Counted from the first letter of the stretch, positions 7,790-17,815 are shown. The stretch: DNA of 63,800 nucleotides from an uncultured Mycoplasmatota bacterium (GCA_947646095.1 CANSFI010000007.1:1-63800), one strand, 5' to 3'. A program made the numbers and translations. The notes: generated by a model not told the origin, from the sequence alone.

Positions 7790-9394
7790 GTGAGAGCAGA
7801 AGATATTAGTTTAGCTTTCAATTTAGAAACAATATATGAAAGTGCGAATTTTAATATAAATGATTTAGATAAAGTTGGAGTAGTAGGTGTAAATGGAGCA
7901 GGAAAAACTACTCTTTTTAAAGTTATTTTAAAAGATATAGAATTAGATAGTGGTAAAATTAAAGTAGATAATCAAAAAAGAATTGGATATTTACCTCAAG
8001 AGATAGTGTTAGAAGATAAAGATATAACCGTATTTGATTATATAATGAGTGCTAGACCAATTGATAAATTAAATAAAAAATTGACTAATTTATATGAGGA
8101 AGTAGCTAATTCTGATATAAATAAACAAGATAAAATTTTAAAACAAATTTCTAAAACTCAAGAAAAATTAGAATATTATGATTGTTATAACGCTGAAAAT
8201 ATTATGATGGAAATAATAGATAATATGCATATTAATAGTAATTTATTAGATAAAAAATTAATAGATTTATCAGGTGGTCAAAAATCTAAAATAGCATTTG
8301 CGCATCTTATTTATTCTAATCCTGAAATATTATTACTTGATGAACCAACCAATCATTTAGATGTAGAAACTAGAAATTATATTATAAACTATTTAAAAAA
8401 ATATAAAGGAATGGTTTTGATTATATCTCATGATATTACATTTTTAGATGAAATTGTTAATAAAATTTTATATATTGATAAAGCTAGTAAAAAAACAAAA
8501 ATATATACAGGAAATTATTCAACATATCAAAAAAAACTAAAACAAGAAAAAGAGTTAAAACAAAGAATAATTGAACAAGAAAATAAAGAAATAGAATCCT
8601 TAAGAAATATTGTTTTAAAATATTCTAATTCATCTGGAAAAAGAAAAAGGATGGCCGAAAGTCGCGAAAAAGTATTAAATAAAAAACTAGAAAATAGAAC
8701 TTTAGAAGATAAGGTTTTGAAAAAAGTAAAACTTAATATTAAACCAAATAGAGAAGGAAGTAAAATACCTATTAAAATTAACAATATAAGTTTTGGTTAT
8801 GATAAAATACTTATTAATAATTTATCATTAGTTATAAATAATAAAGAAAGATTTTTAATAGTTGGTGAAAATGGTGTTGGGAAGTCTACTTTACTAAAAC
8901 TAATAGTTGGTTCTTTAAAACCATTAGAAGGTAATATTTGGTTTGGAAGTAAAACTGATATTGCATATTATGCTCAAGAATTAGAACTTTTAGATTCAAG
9001 TAAAACAATACTAGACAATTTAAATACAAATGATTATAGTGAAAAAGATTTAAGGACAATATTAGGAAGTTTCTTATTTAGTGGTGATGATGTTTTTAAA
9101 AAAGTAAAAATTTTATCACCTGGTGAAAAAGCTAGAGTAGCGCTTGCTAAAATAATGTTAGAAAAAGCTAATTTACTTGTGTTAGATGAGCCTACTAATC
9201 ATTTAGACCCTGAAACTCAAAGAGTAATTGGAGAAAACTTTAAAAACTATGAAGGAACTATTATTTTAGTTAGTCATAATCCAAGTTTTGTAGAAGAAAT
9301 TGGTATTAATAGAATGCTTATTTTACCGAGTGGTAAGGTAACTAATTATTCAAAAGAAAAACTAGAATATTATTATAAATTAAACACAAAATAA
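7790..9394 (+). CDS. ABC-F family ATPase
   Basis: 534 residues with two ABC nucleotide-binding domains and no membrane segments, the hallmark of ABC-F proteins, which act on the ribosome in translation regulation or antibiotic protection. Domain 1 has GVNGAGKTTL, LSGGQKSKIA and LLLDEPTNHLD; domain 2 has GENGVGKSTL, LSPGEKARVA and LVLDEPTNHLD. Between them lies a charged linker (about residues 240-310) that in this family reaches toward the peptidyl-transferase centre. The subclass (housekeeping Ettt/Uup type or antibiotic resistance type) cannot be decided by eye. The start is GTG 7790 after GTGGTGATTTAA. Confidence 0.88.
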   Translation: MRAEDISLAFNLETIYESANFNINDLDKVGVVGVNGAGKTTLFKVILKDIELDSGKIKVDNQKRIGYLPQEIVLEDKDITVFDYIMSARPIDKLNKKLTNLYEEVANSDINKQDKILKQISKTQEKLEYYDCYNAENIMMEIIDNMHINSNLLDKKLIDLSGGQKSKIAFAHLIYSNPEILLLDEPTNHLDVETRNYIINYLKKYKGMVLIISHDITFLDEIVNKILYIDKASKKTKIYTGNYSTYQKKLKQEKELKQRIIEQENKEIESLRNIVLKYSNSSGKRKRMAESREKVLNKKLENRTLEDKVLKKVKLNIKPNREGSKIPIKINNISFGYDKILINNLSLVINNKERFLIVGENGVGKSTLLKLIVGSLKPLEGNIWFGSKTDIAYYAQELELLDSSKTILDNLNTNDYSEKDLRTILGSFLFSGDDVFKKVKILSPGEKARVALAKIMLEKANLLVLDEPTNHLDPETQRVIGENFKNYEGTIILVSHNPSFVEEIGINRMLILPSGKVTNYSKEKLEYYYKLNTK

Positions 9395-9418
9395 TCACTT
9401 TTAATAGGTGATTATTTT
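9388..9418. terminator. Bidirectional terminator between ABC-F and ddl
   Basis: An 11-bp stem (AAAATAATCAC with GTGATTATTTT) and 9-base loop overlaps the ABC-F stop codon and lies between two converging genes. Confidence 0.75.
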
Positions 9419-9422
9419 AAAA

Positions 9423-10397
9423 TTATTTACAATTTTTAATTAATGTTGTTATTAAATCAGTATATGATAATTTATCATTAGTAATCAATTTAGGATACAT
9501 ACTAATAGTAGTAAAACCTGGTAAAGTATTAATTTCATTTAAATAAATTTTATCATTAACTTCATCATAGAAAAAATCAATTCTAGAAAGCCCCCTAGCA
9601 TTTATTCCAATAAATGTTTTTTTAGCATATTCTTTGATTTTATCAGAAACCTTTGAGTCTAAATTAGCTATTTTAGTTTCAGAATTCTTTTTATATTTAG
9701 CATCAAAATCATAAAATTCATTACATGAATTAATTTCACCAATATCAGAAATAATTAATTCTTTATCTTCTAGTACAGCACATTCTAATTCTCTAGCTTT
9801 AATAAACTCTTCTATTATTATTTTATTATCATATTTTAGTGCTACTTTAATTGACTTAATTAATTCTTTTTTATTTTTTGCTTTATTAATTCCAATAGAG
9901 GATCCACCATTAGCTGGCTTTATAATCATTGGATATTTTAAAGCTTCTTCTATATCATTGATGTTGTAATTTTTATTTACACATATATATGGAACTTGTG
10001 GAATATTTAAATGATTAAAAATAATTTTAGCAAATTCTTTATCCATTCCTACAGAACTTGCTAAAGTATTAGAACCTATATAATTAATATCAAATAAATC
10101 TAAAAATCCTTGTAATTTACCATCTTCTCCACCATTACCATGAATAATAGGAAAAACCACATCAAAATCTTTTACAAATTCTACAATATTATTAATTTTA
10201 GTAACCTTTGATTTTAACCAATTTTTATTTAATAGTTTAACTTTATCTTCAAAAATAAACCATTCATTTTTTTTAGTTATTCCAACAGAAGTAACATTGA
10301 ATTTTTTATAATCAATATTTTCAAGTATTGATTTAGCAGATTTAATAGAAACTTCATGCTCAGTTGAATTGCCACCAAATAAAACTAAAACCTTCAA
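9423..10397 (-). CDS. ddl: D-alanine--D-alanine ligase
   Basis: A cytoplasmic ATP-grasp enzyme joining two D-alanines for the peptidoglycan pentapeptide. 324 residues. Motifs: GGNSTEHEVSIKSAK (N-terminal domain), the KPANGGSSIGI loop, EEFIKARELECAVL, and the metal site EINTLPGFT near the C-terminus. The omega-loop reads FYDFDAKY, including the tyrosine associated with D-Ala-D-Ala rather than D-Ala-D-Lac ligases, so the wall is predicted to be of the vancomycin-susceptible type (inference). The gene is alone on the minus strand, and AGGTGATTG precedes the ATG. Confidence 0.95.
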   Translation of the reverse strand: MKVLVLFGGNSTEHEVSIKSAKSILENIDYKKFNVTSVGITKKNEWFIFEDKVKLLNKNWLKSKVTKINNIVEFVKDFDVVFPIIHGNGGEDGKLQGFLDLFDINYIGSNTLASSVGMDKEFAKIIFNHLNIPQVPYICVNKNYNINDIEEALKYPMIIKPANGGSSIGINKAKNKKELIKSIKVALKYDNKIIIEEFIKARELECAVLEDKELIISDIGEINSCNEFYDFDAKYKKNSETKIANLDSKVSDKIKEYAKKTFIGINARGLSRIDFFYDEVNDKIYLNEINTLPGFTTISMYPKLITNDKLSYTDLITTLIKNCK

Positions 10398-10586
10398 ACA
10401 ATCACCTCAATTAATATATATGAAAAAAAGTAATAAAAATGTAAAATATATAATATATTTTAATAAATTGATTGTTTATTTTATATATTTATGATATATT
10501 AAAAAAGGTTTAAAGAATTATTTTATTACTTCCTTGAAGTCACAAATAACAATTAAATCAAAATAAACAAAAAAGGAGGTAAGTAG

Positions 10587-10781
10587 ATGGAAAAGCAAGA
10601 TAAAAAAATTATCTGTAAAGATTGTGGTAAAGAATTTATTTTCACAGTTGGAGAACAAAATTTTTACGAAGAAAAAGGTTTTACTAATGATCCTGTAAGA
10701 TGTAAAGAATGTCGTGATAAGAAAAAGGCTGATAGAAACAATAATCGTAGATTTGATACTAACAACCAAACTGAAAATTAA
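10587..10781 (+). CDS. Small zinc-ribbon protein
   Basis: 64 residues with two CxxC pairs: CKDCGKEFIFTVGEQNFYEE followed by VRCKECR. This is the probable zinc-binding 'zinc-ribbon' domain (PF13451-like), often found as tiny nucleic-acid-associated proteins in Firmicutes. The tail is basic and asparagine-rich. It has the strongest ribosome site nearby (AAAGGAGG, eight bases from ATG) and a long A/T-rich leader, suggesting high expression. Function in the cell is unknown. Confidence 0.8.
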   Translation: MEKQDKKIICKDCGKEFIFTVGEQNFYEEKGFTNDPVRCKECRDKKKADRNNNRRFDTNNQTEN

Positions 10782-10804
10782 TAGGTTATTATACCTATTT
10801 TTTT
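10780..10804. terminator. Terminator between zinc-ribbon gene and lipoprotein gene
   Basis: AATAGGT and ACCTATT pair around a 6-base loop, followed by eight Ts on the + strand. It overlaps the end of the converging lipoprotein gene. Confidence 0.75.
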
Positions 10805-11481
10805 TGGCTAAATTCTATATTAGTTTTTAATTCATTGTTTTCATAAGTTGGTAGCATAGAAATATTATAATTGTATTCTGTATCAAAACTTATTTTAATT
10901 TCAGTAGTATTTAAAAGTAAATATTTTATAATAATTTTATTATTTTCAATTTTATTTTTTTGATATAACAATTCTTCTTCAGAAAAATTATTATTAGAAT
11001 TTAATGAATGAATCTTAAAATTAAAAATATCTTTATCTGAATTAATTATTAAACAACTGTTAGATGTATTTATTTTAATGCTTAAATCATCTTTAGATGA
11101 GGTACATTCTCCATATTCAACCTTAAGAAATGATAGATCAGTATACTTATTTTTAATTGATTCTAGAATAGAATTTAAGTTATCACTACTTTTGGAAATA
11201 TAGTATTTATTATTTTCTTTATAATAAATACTATTATTAGAAATTTTAAAATTATATATTTTGTCATTAGAAACAATATCTAAATCCTTTGAATCGCTAT
11301 TATCTATTTTATTTTCAACAAAATTTAGTTTATTGATTTCCTCTTCAATAACTTTAAAATCTTGTTCTAATAAATAAATATCATTAAATTTAATAGATTG
11401 AATGTTATTAATGTTTAAATCATAATTGTTTTGACAACCTGTTAAAAATAAGATAATTGTTATTAATAATATTTTTTTCAT
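10795..11481 (-). CDS. Hypothetical lipoprotein
   Basis: 228 residues. The N-terminus, MKKILLITIILFLTGCQNN, is a lipoprotein signal peptide with lipobox LTGC; cysteine 16 would be lipidated and the protein held on the outer face of the membrane. The rest is a charged, asparagine- and lysine-rich, probably beta-rich domain with two further cysteines (CTSS and NSCLI) that could form a disulfide. No known domain is recognised. It converges with the zinc-ribbon gene and diverges from the helicase gene. Confidence 0.7.
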   Translation of the reverse strand: MKKILLITIILFLTGCQNNYDLNINNIQSIKFNDIYLLEQDFKVIEEEINKLNFVENKIDNSDSKDLDIVSNDKIYNFKISNNSIYYKENNKYYISKSSDNLNSILESIKNKYTDLSFLKVEYGECTSSKDDLSIKINTSNSCLIINSDKDIFNFKIHSLNSNNNFSEEELLYQKNKIENNKIIIKYLLLNTTEIKISFDTEYNYNISMLPTYENNELKTNIEFSQKK

Positions 11482-11602
11482 AATTTCACCAATATTATTA
11501 TTACAAATAATTTATAAAAAAATGCTCGAAAATAGTTAAAATGCAAGATTATTATAGCTTTTTGTTATCAAAAATGATATTATATAAAAACGTGGTGGTA
11601 TT

Positions 11603-14600
11603 ATGAATTTATATAATTTAATAATTAATTTAGTTGGATATGATTCATTTTATAAAGGGAGATCTTATCCCTCAAGTTTTATCAAACATGTTGAAACTTA
11701 TGAGGAAAATAATTATTATGTTCACAAATATTCTGTAAGATCAGAAAGAGTGAATAGCTGGTATAATGTTAATATAAAAAATAATGGTATGAAAATATCT
11801 AGTATTAGTTGTGGATGTATGCAATATGAAAAAATGAAGACATGTAAACATATAGCAGCTGTTTTGGTTGAAGATATAACTGATATAATAGAATTTGAAG
11901 TAATAGATGAATTAAGTGTGTCAAAATCTATATTAAGTAAGTACAACATTATATCTAAAACTAATACAGTTAAACAAAAATTAGATATTGATGTAGAATT
12001 TAATAGAATTTATAATACTATTGAATTTAGACTTTATATTGGAAATGAAAAAAAGTATACCTTATCAAATTTTAATAAAATGCAAGCTTTTTTAGATGCT
12101 TATAATGATAATACAAGCTATTGTTTTGGTAAAAATTTAACTTATGATTCAAAATTACATTATTTTGATAAAAAGGATACTGAAATTTTAATGTTTGTAA
12201 AAGACTTTATTGAAACTAAACAAAATAATTATTATTTAAAAAATGATTTAAGTTTATCAGTGAGAGAATTTGAAAAATTTTTAATTTTATTAAAAGATAA
12301 AGAATTTAAAATAAATGGAAAAACTATTTATAATGTATTAGAAGAGTTTCCAACTGAATATATTCTAAACAAAAAAGATGATAATTATATTTTAAGTATA
12401 AAAGATTATGAAAATTATGAATTTTTAGAAATTGAATATCGTTTTGCTTTATATAAAAATAACTTATATATTTTAAAACATGATGATAGAAAATACTTAA
12501 AATTATTAAAAGATAATCGAATTAAAAATTTAATTTTTGAAAAAAAAGATTTAAATCAATTTAGTAATGGATTATTTAATAAAGTAAAAAATAATATGAT
12601 AATTGATGAAGAAATAACAGAAATAGCTATTCCTACTAAACCAGATGTTAAACTATATTTTGATATATCCTATTCTAAATTAAAATGTGATATTATCTTA
12701 AAATATAAAGATAAAGAAATAAACTATTTTGATAAAGCAGGTATTTTAAGAGACAACGATTTTGAATATGATTTAATAAGTGAAATATTAGATTATGGTT
12801 TTTATGAAGATAAAAAAACCTTTATTATAGAAAATCCCGATGAAATGTATGAATTTTTAGATGAAAGAATAGATGAATTATCTAAAAAATATGAAGTATT
12901 CACAAGTAAAAAAATAGATAATACTAATATAATTAAAAAAACAAGCGTAAATAATAATTTCAGTATTGGAAAAGATGGCATAATGTCTTATAGTTTCAGT
13001 GTTGATGAAATAAATAGTGAAGATTTAAATGATGTATTTGTAGCTTTAAAACAAAGGAAAAAATATTATAAATTAAAAAATAATAATGTTATTTCTTTGG
13101 AAAATAATGAAGAACTACAACAATTAAATGATTTGATTGTTGATTTAGAGTTAAATAAAGATGTTATAAGTGAAGGAAGTTCTGTTATTCCGAAATATCA
13201 AGCACTATATATTGATAGTTTAAAGAAAAACAAATATAAAAATATTAAAACTAATAATTTATTTGATGAATTTATAACAAATTTTAAAAAATATAATAAT
13301 TTAGATATTATATTAGATAAAACAGATGAAAAAACTTTAAGAGATTATCAAAAAGAAGGAGTTAAATGGTTAACCACTATTTACAAGTGTGATTTGGGTG
13401 GTATTTTAGCTGATGAGATGGGATTAGGTAAAAGTATTCAAACAATAGTTTTTATAAAACAATTATTAAAAGAAAAACCTGATTCTAAAATAATTATAGT
13501 AGTTCCAACTTCACTTGTATATAATTGGCAAAAAGAATTTGAAAAATTTGGTCCTAAATTAAAATATGTCGTAGTAGCAGACAACAAGAAAAAAAGAAAA
13601 GAAATATTTGATAGAAAAGATGATTATAATATTTTTATCACTAGTTATGGATTAATTAGAAATGATAAAGATGAATATGAAGATATTGATTTTGAATTAT
13701 GCATTGTTGATGAAGCACAAAACATTAAAAATTATCAAGCCACTATGACTAAAGAAATTAAAAAAATTAAAGCTAAATGTAAAATAGCTTTAACAGGAAC
13801 ACCACTAGAAAATAATGTTACAGAACTTTGGAGTATATTTGATTTTATAATGCCAGGATATTTAAGTAGTATTTTAAAGTTTAAAGAAAAATATAATGTT
13901 AAAGATGTAACAAAAGAAGATTTAGAACATCTTAAAACTTTAAATTATCAAATTAAACCATTTATTCTTAGAAGAAAGAAAATTGATGTTGTAAAATCAC
14001 TTCCTAAGAAAATAGAAAATAAAATATATATTGATCTTTCTGGAAAACAAAAAATGCTTTATTTGAAAGTACTAAATGATACTAAAAAAGAAATGGATGA
14101 AATGATACAAGATGGTGGATTCCAAAAATCTAGAATGAAGATATTGCAATTACTAACAAAATTAAGACAAATTTGTATTGACCCTAATGTTTTATATGAA
14201 AACTATGATGGAGAAAGAGTCAAAATAGAAGAGTTGGTTAGAATTGTTACAGAAAATATTTTAAATGGCCATAAAATATTAATATTTAGTAGTTTCAAAA
14301 GGATTTTAGAAAATGTAAAAGAAATCTTTAATAAAAATAATATATCTTATTATATGATTGATGGTAGTGTTAAAAGTAAAGATAGAATGAATATGGTTGA
14401 ATCATTCAACAATGATGATATTAATTGTTTTTTAATAACACTTAAATCAGGTGGAACAGGCCTTAATTTAACAGGTGCTGATACAGTAATACATTTAGAT
14501 ATTTGGTGGAATCCTCAAGTAGAAAATCAAGCAACTGATAGAGCTCATAGAATTGGTCAAACTAAAACAGTTTCTGTTATTAAACTAGTTACTAAAGGAA

Positions 14601-14743
14601 CTATTGAGGAAAGAATAATTGAACTTCAAGATAAAAAGAAAATATTAAGTGAAAATTTAATTGAAGGTAAAAGTGATAGTGAATCTCTATCTTCTTTAAC
14701 AGAAAAAGATATTAGAAAATTATTATCATATAATGAAAATTAG
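11603..14743 (+). CDS. SNF2-family helicase with N-terminal SWIM zinc finger
   Basis: 1,046 residues. The N-terminal region has a SWIM-type zinc finger (SISCGCMQYEKMKTCKHIAA, about residues 69-88). A long variable middle is followed by a SNF2 ATPase: LADEMGLGKSIQT (motif I), VDEAQNIKN (II), LTGTPLENN (III), LKSGGTGLNLTGADTVIHLD (V) and ATDRAHRIGQTK (VI). Such proteins are double-stranded-DNA translocases; the bacterial SWIM-SNF2 group has no settled role, and RNA-polymerase-linked or repair functions are possible. It stands alone, not next to recognisable defence genes. ATG follows CGTGGTGGTATT. Confidence 0.88.
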   Translation: MNLYNLIINLVGYDSFYKGRSYPSSFIKHVETYEENNYYVHKYSVRSERVNSWYNVNIKNNGMKISSISCGCMQYEKMKTCKHIAAVLVEDITDIIEFEVIDELSVSKSILSKYNIISKTNTVKQKLDIDVEFNRIYNTIEFRLYIGNEKKYTLSNFNKMQAFLDAYNDNTSYCFGKNLTYDSKLHYFDKKDTEILMFVKDFIETKQNNYYLKNDLSLSVREFEKFLILLKDKEFKINGKTIYNVLEEFPTEYILNKKDDNYILSIKDYENYEFLEIEYRFALYKNNLYILKHDDRKYLKLLKDNRIKNLIFEKKDLNQFSNGLFNKVKNNMIIDEEITEIAIPTKPDVKLYFDISYSKLKCDIILKYKDKEINYFDKAGILRDNDFEYDLISEILDYGFYEDKKTFIIENPDEMYEFLDERIDELSKKYEVFTSKKIDNTNIIKKTSVNNNFSIGKDGIMSYSFSVDEINSEDLNDVFVALKQRKKYYKLKNNNVISLENNEELQQLNDLIVDLELNKDVISEGSSVIPKYQALYIDSLKKNKYKNIKTNNLFDEFITNFKKYNNLDIILDKTDEKTLRDYQKEGVKWLTTIYKCDLGGILADEMGLGKSIQTIVFIKQLLKEKPDSKIIIVVPTSLVYNWQKEFEKFGPKLKYVVVADNKKKRKEIFDRKDDYNIFITSYGLIRNDKDEYEDIDFELCIVDEAQNIKNYQATMTKEIKKIKAKCKIALTGTPLENNVTELWSIFDFIMPGYLSSILKFKEKYNVKDVTKEDLEHLKTLNYQIKPFILRRKKIDVVKSLPKKIENKIYIDLSGKQKMLYLKVLNDTKKEMDEMIQDGGFQKSRMKILQLLTKLRQICIDPNVLYENYDGERVKIEELVRIVTENILNGHKILIFSSFKRILENVKEIFNKNNISYYMIDGSVKSKDRMNMVESFNNDDINCFLITLKSGGTGLNLTGADTVIHLDIWWNPQVENQATDRAHRIGQTKTVSVIKLVTKGTIEERIIELQDKKKILSENLIEGKSDSESLSSLTEKDIRKLLSYNEN

Positions 14744-14766
14744 AATGCATATTTGTATTCTTTTTA
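14741..14766 (+). terminator. Weak terminator after the helicase gene
   Basis: GAATGCATATTTGTATTC followed by a T run starts at the helicase stop codon. The stem is short, so termination may be partial. The rest of the 260-base gap up to the cotJC gene shows no gene, only A/T-rich sequence. Confidence 0.45.
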
Positions 14767-14985
14767 ATATCATTAAAAAATGAAAAAACTTTAAAGTAGG
14801 TAAAGTTAATATATAAAATTTTATTAAAAATTCTTTAATTTAAGTAATATATGTAAGATTATAAATTTTTTTATTATTAATTTACTGTTTTTGAAAGTAA
14901 AAATATATGTTAACATTTTCTAAAATATAGGCAATTATAAATAAAGATTATAATGATATTTAAGAATTTATAAAAGTATAATAAA

Positions 14986-15010
14986 AAATACTCGTTTTGA
15001 GTATTTTAAA
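14986..15010 (-). terminator. Terminator of the cotJ operon
   Basis: AATACTC and GAGTATT form a stem with an A run on its left, which becomes a U run in the minus-strand transcript just after cotJC. Confidence 0.6.
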
Positions 15011-15563
15011 TTTTTTTCTTTAGATAATAATCCCTTAATTCTTTAAAACGTTCATAATGAATAATTTCTCTTTGTCTTAAAAAAGATAGTGGAGCAAGTA
15101 CTTCTGGATCATCAGTCATATCCATTAAATGTTCATAAGTAGCTCTTGCCCTTTGTTCAGCTCCCATATCACTTTCGATATCTGCTATATAATCACCAGA
15201 TACTTTAATATAAGTCATTGAAAATGGATTACCAAATGAATCTGATGGAAATAAATCCATACCAAATTGAGCATAATGTTCACCAAGACCAGCGTCTTTT
15301 AATTCTTCTATAGTAGCCCCTCTCATTAATTGATAAAGCATTGCTGATATAATTTCAACATGAGCAAGTTCTTCTGTACCAATGTCAGTAAGTAAAGCTT
15401 TTCCTTTGTCATCTGGCATATTGTATCTTTGATCTAAATATTGCCAAGCAGCAGCAAGCTCTCCAGCTGGCCCACCATATTGTGTTAAAATATATTTAGC
15501 CATTTTTAAATCTTTTCTAGTAATATTAACAGGATATTCTAGTTTTTTTTCATATTTCCACAT
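15006..15563 (-). CDS. cotJC: CotJC-like manganese catalase-family spore coat protein
   Basis: 185 residues of the CotJC/manganese-catalase ferritin-like fold. The N-terminus MWKYEKKLEYPVNI is typical of CotJC. Metal-ligand helices include PAGELAAAWQYLDQR, GTEELAHVEIISAMLYQLM, MGAEQRARATYEHLMD and REIIHYERFKEL, giving the expected Glu/His pattern. In Bacilli and Clostridia CotJC is an inner-coat protein and possible peroxidase. It lies 12 bases downstream of the cotJAB gene with TAGGAGGTTTAT before the ATG, so the two are one operon. No other sporulation-specific gene except SpoIID-like domains is seen in the window. Confidence 0.9.
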   Translation of the reverse strand: MWKYEKKLEYPVNITRKDLKMAKYILTQYGGPAGELAAAWQYLDQRYNMPDDKGKALLTDIGTEELAHVEIISAMLYQLMRGATIEELKDAGLGEHYAQFGMDLFPSDSFGNPFSMTYIKVSGDYIADIESDMGAEQRARATYEHLMDMTDDPEVLAPLSFLRQREIIHYERFKELRDYYLKKKI

Positions 15564-15575
15564 ATAAACCTCCTA

Positions 15576-16010
15576 TTATTCCCAAGGCCATGGACCTTGA
15601 TTCCACATCCATGGATATGTATTTAAAGCATCACTATCAAGTAGTAATGGTCCATATTTACCTTCGTATTCTTTCATATATTGCTCTTTTAAAGAACGAT
15701 ATTGATTAAAAAGATTTATGGCATCCTTATTATCTGGAAAATTATCTAAATATAAATTAAGATCAATAGTTGCAAAATCTAAAGAATCTATATAAGTTAG
15801 AAGTTCTGCTTGTTCATTCATAGGTTTAATTTCAAAAGGTTTATCAATTTTATACGTATTGTAAAGTTCAGGAAACATATTTCCTCTAATAAATCCATTA
15901 TAAGGGTTATAAAGATTGGATTCAACCTTAGTTTGATTATATCCTGGTAAATTATAATTATTGTTTGTATAATTATAATAATCTTGTGCTTGATTATAGT
16001 TATTCATCAT
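15576..16010 (-). CDS. cotJB: CotJA-CotJB fusion protein
   Basis: 144 residues. The last 80 match CotJB: a helical part (LLTYIDSLDFATIDLNLYLD, FPDNKDAINLFNQYR), YEGKYGPLLL and the characteristic C-terminus WMWNQGPWPWE. The N-terminal part (NPYNGFIRGNMFPELYNTYK, about residues 35-54) resembles the end of CotJA, where an 'FPELY' motif is conserved. In Bacillus, CotJA and CotJB are separate small proteins. Here they appear fused after a tyrosine/asparagine-rich leader. The ATG is preceded by AAGGAGGTAAG; the following in-frame ATG is also possible. Confidence 0.8.
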   Translation of the reverse strand: MMNNYNQAQDYYNYTNNNYNLPGYNQTKVESNLYNPYNGFIRGNMFPELYNTYKIDKPFEIKPMNEQAELLTYIDSLDFATIDLNLYLDNFPDNKDAINLFNQYRSLKEQYMKEYEGKYGPLLLDSDALNTYPWMWNQGPWPWE

Positions 16011-16168
16011 CTTACCTCCTTGATTTTATTGTATGAAATTGATTAATTTGTGTATAGGTAAAAGTCTATATGTTAAATTAGACAAAAAATAATTAATTTT
16101 TTCATTTATACTTTTAATTTGCTTAAAAATGAGTTATACTTAATATTAAGATAATAAGGAGGATTAGT

Positions 16169-17773
16169 ATGATATTAAAAAAACCATATGCATTTTTAAT
16201 AAAATATTTTAAATTAATCCATATTGTATTACTATTATTAATGAGTTATTTGCTTTATCGTACTAATATTGTTTTTAATTTTTTTCAGGAATATATAAAT
16301 TCTAATCAACTAATAACGGGGAAAGATTTTGCTGGTCAATTATTTAATTCATGGATGTTCATTTTTCCAATCATAATAGTAATAGTATTTTCTATCCTAT
16401 TAGCAGTCATGTATTACAAGAAAAAAACAATCGCATTTTATTTCTTTAACGTTATAGTCATGGTAGCAATTTTTATAATCTATAATATTGGAAATAACAA
16501 TGCAATTATATTATCAAAACAATTACTCGAAACCAAAACCCTACGTTTTTTAAGAGATATATTTGTAATTCTCACATTATTCCAAGGTTTAGGAGTAATA
16601 CTTACATTTATTAGAGCAACTGGATTCGATATAAAAAAATTTGATTTTGGTCATGATTTAGAAGAACTAGATATAACAGCTGCAGATAGTGAAGAGTTTG
16701 AAGTAGATGTAAATATTGAAACTAATATTTTAAAAAGAGAGCTAAAAAGAAAATTTAGGTTTGCTAAGTACGTTTATTTAGAAAATAAATTTCTTATAAA
16801 TATAGCAGTTCTGATTCTTTTCTCAGCCACATGTTTTATTATATATATTAATATGACAATATATAATAAATTTTATAAACAAAGGGAAGTATTTTCTGCT
16901 AGTGAATTTGCTATGTCAGTAAGTAATAGTTATATAACCAATAAAAATTATAATAATAATATAATAACAGATAATTTATTAGTAGTTGTAGAGTTGAGTA
17001 TAAAGGCTAGTCTTTCTGATGAACTTAAATTTAATACGACTAAAGCCCAATTAAAAGTTGGTAAATATACTTATTATCCTAACAATGAATATGATTCAGG
17101 ATTAAGTGATTTAGGAATCTCTTATAATAATTCAACAATTAGTAAAGATGGATTTGAAAAAATATTATTAGTATATGAAATACCAAGAAGTTCAGCTAAA
17201 GAAAAAAAGATTTTTAGTTATATTGATAATATTGAATCTAAACATAATAAATTAAATACAAAATATATAAGGGTAAAAATTAATCCCCATAATTTAGATT
17301 CAGAGGAGGAAATAAATCAAGTAGACTTAAAGAAAACTACAGAATTAAATAAAAATATATTAGGTGGAACAAGTATTTATTTAGATTCATTTGAAATTAA
17401 AGATAACTATAAAATATCATATAAATATTGTGAAAAAGATAAATGCTATGATTCGATTGAATACTTAAGACCTACACTAGATACTAATTATGATAAGGCT
17501 TTACTAAAAATAGAAGGAAATTCAAGTATAGATCCAGATTTGAAAAATAAAAATATAAATGATTTATATAGCATTATTTATTATTTTGGACAAATAAAAT
17601 ATGAAATTGATGGACAAGTAAAATATTATAGAAATCTAAAAAAGGTTAATCCTACTAGAACTAATATAAATAATACTTATTATATTGAGGTTCCAAAAGA
17701 AATTGAAAAAGCTGATAGTATAAGCTTAATTATTGATGTTAGAAATATTTCATATGAATATAATGTCAAATAA
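16169..17773 (+). CDS. Polytopic membrane protein, first gene of the Tad/T4SS locus
   Basis: 534 residues, unrecognised. Four N-terminal membrane helices (about residues 18-36, 62-84, 90-110, 128-150) are followed by an acidic cytoplasmic loop (DLEELDITAADSEEFEVDV), a fifth helix (about 210-230: LINIAVLILFSATCFIIYI) and a roughly 300-residue outer domain. That domain contains one CEKDKC cysteine pair. The layout suits a platform or surface-exposed scaffold. AAGGAGG precedes the ATG. It opens the 23-kb same-strand block, and its conserved position would suggest a structural role in the pilus/secretion machine; that is inference. Confidence 0.6.
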   Translation: MILKKPYAFLIKYFKLIHIVLLLLMSYLLYRTNIVFNFFQEYINSNQLITGKDFAGQLFNSWMFIFPIIIVIVFSILLAVMYYKKKTIAFYFFNVIVMVAIFIIYNIGNNNAIILSKQLLETKTLRFLRDIFVILTLFQGLGVILTFIRATGFDIKKFDFGHDLEELDITAADSEEFEVDVNIETNILKRELKRKFRFAKYVYLENKFLINIAVLILFSATCFIIYINMTIYNKFYKQREVFSASEFAMSVSNSYITNKNYNNNIITDNLLVVVELSIKASLSDELKFNTTKAQLKVGKYTYYPNNEYDSGLSDLGISYNNSTISKDGFEKILLVYEIPRSSAKEKKIFSYIDNIESKHNKLNTKYIRVKINPHNLDSEEEINQVDLKKTTELNKNILGGTSIYLDSFEIKDNYKISYKYCEKDKCYDSIEYLRPTLDTNYDKALLKIEGNSSIDPDLKNKNINDLYSIIYYFGQIKYEIDGQVKYYRNLKKVNPTRTNINNTYYIEVPKEIEKADSISLIIDVRNISYEYNVK

Positions 17774-17786
17774 TTAAAATTATGTA

Positions 17787-17815
17787 GTGACAGAAAAAAT
17801 AGTTTATGATATAAT
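17787..17815 (+). promoter_or_regulatory. Internal promoter before the second locus gene
   Basis: GTGACA (17787-17792), 17 bases, TATAAT (17810-17815), then AATGGAGGG and the ATG at 17836. Confidence 0.6.

Noticed and set aside
11603-14743. SWIM-SNF2 helicase as part of a defence island (DISARM or similar)
   Set aside because: Neighbours are a lipoprotein gene and cotJ genes; no methyltransferase, nuclease or other defence partner is adjacent.
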